Shown here piece after piece: positions 1-6,815 of a stretch of 15,813 nucleotides of DNA. Made by a program: the position numbers and the translations under genes. The notes below the pieces were generated by a model, which searched no databases, was not told the DNA's origin, and saw only the letters and a list, made by a program, of their open reading frames with translations. Source of the DNA: Planctomycetaceae bacterium UBA4732 (GTDB taxonomy: Bacteria > Planctomycetota > Planctomycetia > Gemmatales > Gemmataceae); contig DHJA01000216.1 in the NCBI GenBank assembly GCA_002404095.1, positions 6,312 through 22,124 of the forward strand. Direction: 5' to 3'. The first letter of the stretch is position 1. Every line of letters starts with the position of its first letter.

Positions 1-66
1 CTTACGCGACCCGGCTCGCCACTCGGTCTTGTTCCATTCGCCCGTCGCCGATACCATCCGACGTTC

Positions 67-2001
67 ATGGAACCCCACAAGCCGCCGTCGAACGGCGCAC
101 CCGCCTCTGCTGGCCCCGGCGACCATCCTTTGTGGTGGCTGGCGTTCCTTGCGCTCCTCGCCGCGCAAGCGTGGATGACGCTCGGCCTGTTTAGCCGCGA
201 ACACACCACGGATCGCCTCCTCGACGAACAGCCGGTGCTGTCCGGCCGACATCCGCTGCACCTTTATCACGGACTTCTCGGAGCGCGATCGTTCCTCAAC
301 CGCGGGACGCCGTCCTGCTACGACCCGGCGTTTCAGGCCGGCTATCCCAAGACGCCAGTATTCGACGATGGCAGCCGACCCGCTGAGATGCTGCTTGCCC
401 TGACGGGAGGACGATATCAGCCGTGCGTCTACAAGCTGGGTCTGGCCGGCTTGTGTCTCCTGGCGCCGTGCGTATTCGCGGGTGCGGCGCGCGGCGCGGG
501 AATGAGCCGTTTCCGCGCGTGCTTGGCTTGCGGCTTGGGGTTGCTCGTCTGGTGGGGCAAGCCGTGCCGCGACCTGATCGAAGCGGGCGATATCGACCTC
601 TTGTCGGGGACATTGGCCGTGCTGGCCGAAACGGGCCTGCTGCTACGCTACCACCGCGCGCCGGGGCCGCTCAGTCTATTGGGCGTGGCGCTGACAGCCT
701 TCTTGGGCTGGTACTGCCATCCGCTGCTCATGGCCGTGGCGGCGCCGTTGGTGCTGATCTACTACTTCACCGTCGGCGCCCGCCACCATCTGCTTTGGCA
801 CATGAGCCTGGTGGTCGCCCTCGCGGCGCCCGTGGCCGCCAATCTCTTTTGGCTGCTTGACTGGATCGACTACTGGTGGCTCCGCACACCGTTGAACCTG
901 GAAGCGCCGATGCTCACGTCGCGGACGCTGCCCGCGCTATGGGACGCGACCATCTGGGGCGAGCCTGCCGACCGGACGCTCGCCTGTTTCCTCGCGGTCG
1001 CGGCCTTGGTCGGCGTGGCCATGCTGCACGGCGGCGGCCGGCGGCCGGCCGCGCGGATGTTCGGCCTCGGCGCGCTGGGCGGGCTATTGCTGGCGTCGTT
1101 GGCCGTAGTCTGGGGGTCGTTGGGGCGCTTTAGCGCCGAACGGCTCTTCGCTCCCGCCCTGATGTTTGCTTCCCTACCTGCCGCCTATGCCGTCACGCAA
1201 ATGCTTGGGCCGGTTCGCCGCCTGGGAGGTTGGGGCAGCGCCTTCCTCGTCGGCGCCGCCGCGCTGGCCGCCCTGACTCTAGCCGTCCCGTCGAACCGGG
1301 AAGCCTGGCTGGGCCGCTGGCGGGACAATGAGCCTCTTCTCATTGGACTTGGCGAGGACCGTAAGAACGTCGTGACCGCCGTGGTGGATCGCACCACGGA
1401 CGAAGCCCGAATCCTTTGGGAAGACCGCCGCGGCAAGCGGCAAAGCTCGCACTGGACCGCACTATTGCCCTTGTTAACCGGCCGCGCCTTCGTCGGCGGA
1501 CTCGACCCGGAGGCCGCCATCGAACACACGGCCGGCGGCCTGATCGATCAGACTCTGGGCGGTAGGCCGATCGACGACTGGAACGACTCCGAGTTACGCG
1601 ACTACTGCGCCCATTACAACATTGGCTGGGTTTTGTGTTGGTCCGAGAAGACCACGCGACGTTTCGAGCGCTGGGCGGACGTGACAGAGGCGGCGGCGGA
1701 CTTGCAAGACGGCGGCGCCGGCCGGCTGTTCCAGTTGCGGCGCAAGCCGACGTTCGCCCTGCGCGGATCCGCCCAATGGCAGTCGGCCGACTCCAACCGC
1801 ATCGTAATGACAGATGTGAAGCCGGCGGAGGGGAGCGTGGTACTCAGCCTACACTACCAGGCCGGAATGCGCATCGCGCCAAGCCGCATCAAGATCGATC
1901 ACCAGCCGGACCCGCACGACCCTATTCCGTTCGTGCGCCTGCTCCTGGACGAACCGGCCCCGGTGGTAACAATTACTTGGGATAAACAATCGGCGAATTA
2001 A
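67..2001 (+). CDS. Polytopic inner-membrane protein, possibly GT-C/YfhO-like
   Basis: This 644-residue protein has a short hydrophilic N-terminus and a first hydrophobic segment at about residues 22-42. A polar loop rich in Asp, His and Pro follows (about 45-110, with LLDEQPVLSGRHPLHLYHG and AGYPKTPVFDDGSRPAE). Many further hydrophobic segments lie between about 123 and 408, and the C-terminal part (about 410-644) looks soluble. A large first loop, many helices and a soluble C-terminus resemble GT-C-type membrane glycosyltransferases and YfhO or PTPS-related membrane proteins, but I see no diagnostic motif, so function is open. The ATG at 67 is the first plausible start; no clear ribosome binding site precedes it. 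It heads a same-strand run with the C25-like peptidase 158 bases downstream, which suggests an envelope role. The open frame is certain; the family is a guess. Confidence 0.85.
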   Translation: MEPHKPPSNGAPASAGPGDHPLWWLAFLALLAAQAWMTLGLFSREHTTDRLLDEQPVLSGRHPLHLYHGLLGARSFLNRGTPSCYDPAFQAGYPKTPVFDDGSRPAEMLLALTGGRYQPCVYKLGLAGLCLLAPCVFAGAARGAGMSRFRACLACGLGLLVWWGKPCRDLIEAGDIDLLSGTLAVLAETGLLLRYHRAPGPLSLLGVALTAFLGWYCHPLLMAVAAPLVLIYYFTVGARHHLLWHMSLVVALAAPVAANLFWLLDWIDYWWLRTPLNLEAPMLTSRTLPALWDATIWGEPADRTLACFLAVAALVGVAMLHGGGRRPAARMFGLGALGGLLLASLAVVWGSLGRFSAERLFAPALMFASLPAAYAVTQMLGPVRRLGGWGSAFLVGAAALAALTLAVPSNREAWLGRWRDNEPLLIGLGEDRKNVVTAVVDRTTDEARILWEDRRGKRQSSHWTALLPLLTGRAFVGGLDPEAAIEHTAGGLIDQTLGGRPIDDWNDSELRDYCAHYNIGWVLCWSEKTTRRFERWADVTEAAADLQDGGAGRLFQLRRKPTFALRGSAQWQSADSNRIVMTDVKPAEGSVVLSLHYQAGMRIAPSRIKIDHQPDPHDPIPFVRLLLDEPAPVVTITWDKQSAN

Positions 2002-2144
2002 AGGCTGTTTCCGAAGCCCCTCTCGCCGGAGTGCCGGGGAGGCGGAGGCCCGAATTCCGCGCCGGACTCGTCTGGCATTTTTTCCGTCGCTGGCGCATCC
2101 TACCCGTCTCGACCGTTCGCGTTCCCGGACGGTTCGCCCCTCCC

Positions 2145-2151
2145 GAGGAAG
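2145..2151 (+). promoter_or_regulatory. Ribosome binding site deciding the start at 2160
   Basis: GAGGAAG lies 8 bases before the ATG at 2160. The open frame extends upstream to a GTG at 2031, but that stretch is Arg/Pro-rich and would bury the signal peptide, so this site favours 2160. Confidence 0.7.
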
Positions 2152-2159
2152 CCTCTGAT

Positions 2160-4196
2160 ATGCGCACGTTTGCGCGGACGCTGCTGTTTAGTGCGCTGGC
2201 GGCCGTCGCCTTCGGCCTGCCGGAAGGCGCCCTGTCGCGGCCCGCCGAAGCGCCTGCCCCGCCTTCGGCCGGCCGCGTCGTTTACGTCGCCCGCGGCCTA
2301 TCTGATGAGGCCATGCTTGTCCTCACCTCGGCGGTCGCGGCGGAAGGGCGCCAAGGCGTCGTCCTGATTGATTCGGACAAAACTTCGCGGTACACGAAGG
2401 CGTTTCTGGCGGCTTACCGGCCTAGTCGTGTGGTTCCGGTCGGCTCTTTCCCCGACGGCATCCCCGATCTGGATGCTCGGCTAGGCGTCTCCACGGCGCC
2501 ACTCATGCCGTGGACGCGCGAACCGCCGGAGGATTTCTGGCGAGCGCTTTTTCCACGCATTAAAACCGTCGTCGTCTGCCCGGCCGCGCCGCGGCGCCAA
2601 CTGCTTCAGGCGGCGTGTCTGGCAGGAATGGCCGGCGCGCCGCTCGTCGTGGTTCATGGCGAAGCGGGCGATGCAGAGGAAATAGGTAAGCGAATTCTCG
2701 CCTGGCGCGCCCAACAGATCATCCTCGTGCGCGACGTGAGCGATCTGGACAATATCCCATCCGAGATGTCTGTCGTTTGCCTGAAAGATGAGCAGGCCGT
2801 TGCCGACGCCTGCCTGAGCCGATTGGGCCGCGTCGATACCGTGGTCGTCGCCAACCCAGCCGACCGCGGTAAAAACCGACTTGGATTATCGACATTGGCT
2901 CCGTGGACGGCTTTGCAAAAACATGCCGCGTTACTGCTCACCAACTCGGATGGGACCGACGCCGCCGAGGTTGTGCGAACGGCCGTGCGCCGCGAAACGC
3001 TAAAACGGGCTGACGCTGTCCTCCTCGTCGCCGACTTCCAAGCAATCCCGCCGGAAAAGCGCCAAAATCCAGCTCCCAGTGAGAAAGAGCCGCTCATCGA
3101 AGTCGAACCGCTCACGCCCCACGGCACGGAACCCTATACCTTCGCCGTCGGCCGCCTCATCCACGACGATCCGGCCGTGCCCCTTCTGATGCTGGCGCGC
3201 GCGCGTTTGCTCGCCGAGTCGCACGGCAGACGCCGGGCGCTGGTGGCTAGCAATTCCGGCGGCGGCCTGCCTCTTCTCGAAACCTTCTCGCGCAATACGG
3301 CCTCGGAACTGCGCAACGCAGGCTATGAAACGAGGGCCAGCTTCGGCAACGACGTTAACGGCGCCGACCTGCGGAAGTCGCTCGCGGAGCAGGACGTTTT
3401 TCTTTGGGAAGGCCATCACAGCGTCTTGGTCCGCGACTACGAATTCCCTTCGTGGGACGAGCCGACGCGGCCTTCGTTGGTGTTTCTGCAAAGCTGCCTG
3501 GCCCTGAAAGAGGACGAGGCCGGGCCGATGCTGCGCCGTGGCGCCGTGGCCGTGATAAGCTCGCCGACGCGCATGTACTCCGGCTCCGGCGGCGCCTGTT
3601 CGCTGGCTTTTTTCGACGCCTTGTTGTACGACGGCCAGTCGGTAGGCGGCGCCCTGCGGCAGTCGAAGAATTTTCTCGTCGCCTACTCGCTTTTGAAAGA
3701 AAAAATGTTGACCAAGGCGTCGCCGCACGGCGGCGCCGGTCTGCGCGCGGCCGAAGCCTTCAGCCTATGGGGCGACCCGACCCTGCACTTGCCGGCGCCG
3801 GAAGCCCCCGACGACGCGCTGCCGCTCGTGCGTTGCCGCGTCGTAGGCGACGGGATTACGCTGACGGCGCCGCTGGAAACGTATGAAAAAGTGAGCGCGT
3901 CGAAGTATGAAGCGGAGATGCCGGCCAACGGTCGCCTGGCCGCGCTGCTGCGCCGCGAGGTCGGCGGCGAGGGAGAATCGCTCGTGCCGTTCCTATTCGC
4001 GGAGGTACGGCTGCCCAAGGCGCGGCCGGGACATTCGCCGGTTTTGCACACGAAACTGTCGTCGCGTCACTGGGTTTTCCTATGGGACGAGCGGCGCGGC
4101 GCCGGCTATTTGCTCGTCTCGCCGCGCTCGCGCGAGGACCGGGAGTTCCATTTCCACGTCGAATGGCAGGACGCGGAAGCTGCGGCCGCACGATAA
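2160..4196 (+). CDS. Exported C25 (gingipain-type) caspase-fold peptidase-like protein
   Basis: Starting at ATG 2160 gives 678 residues opening with a signal peptide (MRTFARTLLFSALAAVAFG, then an Ala/Pro-rich stretch), so it should act outside the cytoplasm or be membrane-anchored. Residues about 39-260 show alternating strand/helix patterns (VVYVARGLSDEAMLVLTSAV, RVVPVGSF, TVVVCPAAP). The C25-like peptidase core is at about 325-545: a His site in LWEGHHSVLV (H419/H420), a Cys site in LVFLQSCLA (C446), then GAVAVISSPTRMYSG and WGDPTLHLP (537-544). This His-then-Cys order, the 'GAVA' strand and the late GDP motif are typical of clan CD C25 peptidases. A roughly 130-residue C-terminal domain follows. 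It ends 15 bases before the transglutaminase-7TM gene, so the two are probably co-transcribed. Either His could be catalytic. Substrate and activity are unknown. Confidence 0.82.
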   Translation: MRTFARTLLFSALAAVAFGLPEGALSRPAEAPAPPSAGRVVYVARGLSDEAMLVLTSAVAAEGRQGVVLIDSDKTSRYTKAFLAAYRPSRVVPVGSFPDGIPDLDARLGVSTAPLMPWTREPPEDFWRALFPRIKTVVVCPAAPRRQLLQAACLAGMAGAPLVVVHGEAGDAEEIGKRILAWRAQQIILVRDVSDLDNIPSEMSVVCLKDEQAVADACLSRLGRVDTVVVANPADRGKNRLGLSTLAPWTALQKHAALLLTNSDGTDAAEVVRTAVRRETLKRADAVLLVADFQAIPPEKRQNPAPSEKEPLIEVEPLTPHGTEPYTFAVGRLIHDDPAVPLLMLARARLLAESHGRRRALVASNSGGGLPLLETFSRNTASELRNAGYETRASFGNDVNGADLRKSLAEQDVFLWEGHHSVLVRDYEFPSWDEPTRPSLVFLQSCLALKEDEAGPMLRRGAVAVISSPTRMYSGSGGACSLAFFDALLYDGQSVGGALRQSKNFLVAYSLLKEKMLTKASPHGGAGLRAAEAFSLWGDPTLHLPAPEAPDDALPLVRCRVVGDGITLTAPLETYEKVSASKYEAEMPANGRLAALLRREVGGEGESLVPFLFAEVRLPKARPGHSPVLHTKLSSRHWVFLWDERRGAGYLLVSPRSREDREFHFHVEWQDAEAAAAR

Positions 4197-4198
4197 CC

Positions 4199-4204
4199 AG
4201 GAGG
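4199..4204 (+). promoter_or_regulatory. Strong ribosome binding site of the transglutaminase-7TM gene
   Basis: AGGAGG lies 7 bases before the ATG at 4212 and starts 2 bases after the stop of the upstream peptidase gene. The two genes therefore probably share one mRNA. Confidence 0.75.
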
Positions 4205-4211
4205 CGAACGC

Positions 4212-5813
4212 ATGTCACGGACGATGCTATGCGCCCTCACGGCGGCGGCCCTAACGGTGTTCGCGCTAGCCGTCATGACGACGCGCTGGTGCGTGTTGGG
4301 CAATTCTGTCCATCTGCCCGCCGGCGCCGCCGCCTGGAAGGTGACGATGGTGGTGCAAGGCGTGAGCCTCGGCGCCGCCCGGCTGACAACAGCCGTGCCG
4401 CTCGACCTGGAACGCCAGCACGTCCTTAAAGACGAGTATACCAGTCCGCAATTGCTCAGTAAGCCGCCGGAAGCGCGCAAGCCGGAACGTCGCCAGGTGA
4501 TCTGGACGCGGCGCGGCGGCGCGGCCGCCGGCCCTTTTCGCGCCCGCTGTACGTTCCATGTCGTGCCGGACGGTTCGCACGCCGACGCCGCGGCCGTCCG
4601 CCTCACGACCGGCCTCTATGCGGCGCCGGCGCCGGGTAAGATGCTCGAACCGGAAAGTCGGTCGGAGGACCACACGCACCTCGCCGCGCAAGCCCGCGCG
4701 CTGACCGACGACCTCGCCGCCGACACGGACCTGGACCGGGCGGAGGCGTTGTTTCATTTCGTGGACCGCAAGATCGCCAACGAGCCGAGCGTGAAAGAGC
4801 CGTCGGTAAGCGCGGCCGATTGTCTGGAAAACGAGAGTGGCGATTGCGGCGCCAAGAGTCGATTACTGGCCGCTCTGCTGCGTTGCCGCGGGGTGCCGGC
4901 CCGCCTTGTCGCGGGCGTGACGCTGACGAAAGGACCGGAGCAGCGCGCCCACTATTGGGTCGAGGCGTGGCTCGAAGGCCGTTGGCTGCCGATGTGCCCG
5001 TTTCATCACCACTTCGGCCACGTTCCCGCTTCGTATCTGGTCTTCGGCTACGGCGATCATGCGCTGGTCATTGGCAAACACATCAAAGATCTCGATTATG
5101 CGTTTCTGGTGGAGCGGCTTCCCGGCGCGGACTCGGCCGCGGGGGCGTCGCCGTTGAAACGGGCGTTCCTGGCTGTGTCGCTGTATCGACTGCCGCCGGC
5201 GGAACGGCGGCTGGTGGAGGTTCTGTTGCTGCTGCCGGCGGCGGCGTTGGTGATCTCGCTGTTCCGCAATGTGATCGGCCTGATGAGCTTTGGCGCCTTC
5301 GCCCCGGCACTCATCGGCTTGGCGTTTCGCGGCGGCCTCGGCGATCTACCGGGCGTCCTCGTGTTCGTGACGATCTTGCTAATCGGCTGGCTCATGCGGC
5401 GCGTACTGGATCGCTATCATCTGTTACAGGTGCCGCGCGTGGCCGTCATGCTCACGCTCATCATGGCTCTGCTCATCGCCGCCGTCGTGGCCGCCAACCG
5501 CTTCGGAGCGCCGACAACCGCCTATATCTCTCTTTTTCCTCTGATAATCCTCACGAGCATGGTCGAGCGCTTTTGGACAATTGAAACCGAAGACGGCGCG
5601 GGCGCATCGTTCCGGACGCTGTTCCAGACGATGCTGATTTCAACGGTGATCGCCCTGACGCTGAGCATTGGCGCGCTGTCGTGGTGGCTGTTTTCCTTCC
5701 CGGAAACGCTGCTGATAATTATCGCGGCGCAGCTAATGATCGGGCGTTACACGGGGCATCGGCTGACGGAGTTGTTCCGGTTCCGCGCTCTGTTAGCGCG
5801 CCAACCCGTTTAG
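4212..5813 (+). CDS. Transglutaminase-like domain fused to seven transmembrane helices
   Basis: The 533-residue protein has an N-terminal membrane anchor (residues 5-23), a periplasmic-looking domain, and a transglutaminase-like core at about 160-290. The core keeps the nucleophile Cys (C212 in SGDCGAKSRLLAALL) and the His (H247 in AHYWVEAW). The position expected to hold the third catalytic residue, Asp, reads LPMCPF, with C262 instead. From about 332 comes the block known from 'inactive transglutaminase fused to 7 transmembrane helices' proteins: LVEVLLLLPAAALVISLFRN, then GLMSFGAFAPALIGLAFRGG, LLQVPRVAVMLTLIMALL, SLFPLIILTSMVERFW and the last helices to 510. In this family the gene usually sits beside a RimK-like ligase, as it does here. 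The stop codon TAG (5811-5813) lies inside a palindromic repeat arm. Family assignment is firm; function is not known. Confidence 0.9.
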   Translation: MSRTMLCALTAAALTVFALAVMTTRWCVLGNSVHLPAGAAAWKVTMVVQGVSLGAARLTTAVPLDLERQHVLKDEYTSPQLLSKPPEARKPERRQVIWTRRGGAAAGPFRARCTFHVVPDGSHADAAAVRLTTGLYAAPAPGKMLEPESRSEDHTHLAAQARALTDDLAADTDLDRAEALFHFVDRKIANEPSVKEPSVSAADCLENESGDCGAKSRLLAALLRCRGVPARLVAGVTLTKGPEQRAHYWVEAWLEGRWLPMCPFHHHFGHVPASYLVFGYGDHALVIGKHIKDLDYAFLVERLPGADSAAGASPLKRAFLAVSLYRLPPAERRLVEVLLLLPAAALVISLFRNVIGLMSFGAFAPALIGLAFRGGLGDLPGVLVFVTILLIGWLMRRVLDRYHLLQVPRVAVMLTLIMALLIAAVVAANRFGAPTTAYISLFPLIILTSMVERFWTIETEDGAGASFRTLFQTMLISTVIALTLSIGALSWWLFSFPETLLIIIAAQLMIGRYTGHRLTELFRFRALLARQPV

Positions 5814-5833
5814 CCGCGACCCGAAGGGGAGCG
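5807..5833 (+). repeat. Solo half-copy of the palindromic intergenic repeat
   Basis: These 27 bases are identical to the left-arm sequence at 6751-6777 (core AGCCGCGACCCGAAGGGG). No matching right arm follows, so this is a truncated or decayed copy. It supplies the TAG stop of the upstream gene and makes up much of the 39-base gap before the ligase start at 5853. Confidence 0.85.
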
Positions 5834-5852
5834 TGGCCGCGAAGGGATTCTT

Positions 5853-6812
5853 ATGTTCGGCTTAATCACCGCCGCGCGGCGGCTAAAGAAACTCGGCATC
5901 CTCGGCATGAACCGTCGCAACGCCGAGTGCATCCTCGATCACAACCCGCGCGCCCGATATCCCCTGGTAGACGACAAGCTGCGTATGCACGCCCTCTGCC
6001 GTCAGATCGGCGTACCAACGCCGGTGGTCTATGCCGAGGTCGCCTATCATGCCCAACTGCGTAGGCTGCCGGAATTGCTGGCGGGGCGCGACGATTTCGT
6101 GGTCAAACCGAACCGCGGCTCGGCCGGCCGCGGCGTCTTGGTCGTGACCGGCCGCGACGGCGCCGATTACCGCCGCCACAACGGCGCCAAACTCACGGCA
6201 GACGCGCTGCGGCATCATATATCCGATGTGCTATCCGGTATGTATTCGTTAGGTGGCCAGCCCGACCGGGCCATCGTGCAGCAGCGCGTCCGGCTGCACC
6301 CGGCATTCGCGGCGATCAGCTACAAAGGCATTCCGGACGTGCGCGTGGTGGTATACCGCAACGAGCCGGCGATGGCGATGCTCCGGCTGCCGACGAAGGA
6401 ATCGGGCGGCAAAGCCAATCTGCACCAAGGCGGCATCGGCGCCGGCGTCGATCTTTCAACCGGCGTCACCCATCACGCCGTCCGGCGCGACCGCTTTATC
6501 GGCGTTCATCCCGATACGAAGAATCCGCTAATTGGCATGCGCGTACCGTATTGGGCGGAAGTGCTAGAGATGTCGCGGCGCGTGGCGAAGGCGACCGGAC
6601 TGGGCTACGTCGGCGTCGATATCGTGGTGGACGCGGAGGAGGGGCCGATGTTGCTGGAAGGCAACGCCCGTCCCGGCCTGGCCATCCAAATCGCCAACGG
6701 TCGCGGCCTTGTGCCGCGGCTTGACGCCATTGATGCACTGCTGGATCGTTCGTTTAGCCGCGACCCGAAGGGGAGCGCGTTGGCTTCGCGCTCCCCATCG
6801 GGTCGCGGCTAA
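5853..6812 (+). CDS. RimK-like ATP-grasp ligase (alpha-L-glutamate ligase-like protein)
   Basis: The 319-residue protein begins with the hallmark of this ligase family, GILGMNRRNAECILDHNPRA followed by RYPLVDDKLRMHALC (14-49). ATP-grasp features follow: FVVKP with K85, the Gly-rich loop GSAGRGV (89-95), PDVRVVVYRN (161-170), GVDIVVD (254-260) and MLLEGNARPG with E269 and N271, the usual Mg-binding residues. Such enzymes join an amino acid or peptide to a carboxylate through an acyl-phosphate; the substrate of this family is unknown. AAGGGA lies 5 bases before the ATG. The partner transglutaminase-7TM gene ends 39 bases upstream. About the last 19 residues (from S300) are encoded by a palindromic repeat and are probably not native to the fold; the TAA stop is in the repeat's right arm. 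Confidence 0.92.
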   Translation: MFGLITAARRLKKLGILGMNRRNAECILDHNPRARYPLVDDKLRMHALCRQIGVPTPVVYAEVAYHAQLRRLPELLAGRDDFVVKPNRGSAGRGVLVVTGRDGADYRRHNGAKLTADALRHHISDVLSGMYSLGGQPDRAIVQQRVRLHPAFAAISYKGIPDVRVVVYRNEPAMAMLRLPTKESGGKANLHQGGIGAGVDLSTGVTHHAVRRDRFIGVHPDTKNPLIGMRVPYWAEVLEMSRRVAKATGLGYVGVDIVVDAEEGPMLLEGNARPGLAIQIANGRGLVPRLDAIDALLDRSFSRDPKGSALASRSPSGRG

Positions 6813-6815
6813 ACG
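6751..6815. repeat. Palindromic repeat, 29-base arms, at a convergent gene junction
   Basis: The left arm is 6751-6779, the loop is TTGGCTT (6780-6786) and the right arm is 6787-6815. The arms are complementary except for one position (GAAGGG against a GATGGG-type partner). The element holds the stop codon of the + strand ligase gene (TAA 6810-6812) and of the - strand pyrC gene (CTA 6809-6811 read in reverse). In RNA from either strand it would form a very stable hairpin, so it could end both transcripts, although no clear U-tract follows. Confidence 0.93.

Noticed and set aside
2031..2159. GTG start giving the peptidase 43 more residues
   Set aside because: The extra segment is Arg/Pro-rich, would bury the signal peptide, and lacks a binding site, while GAGGAAG precedes ATG 2160.
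2002..2159. Terminator or promoter in the gap between the membrane protein and the peptidase genes
   Set aside because: GC-rich stretches allow weak pairing but no clean stem with T-run and no convincing -35/-10 pair was found.
3000..3728. Long reverse-strand open frame opposite the C25-like peptidase gene
   Set aside because: It lies wholly opposite a gene with clear motifs; the translation is Arg/Gly/Ala-rich with no domain pattern, as expected for shadow frames in high-GC DNA.
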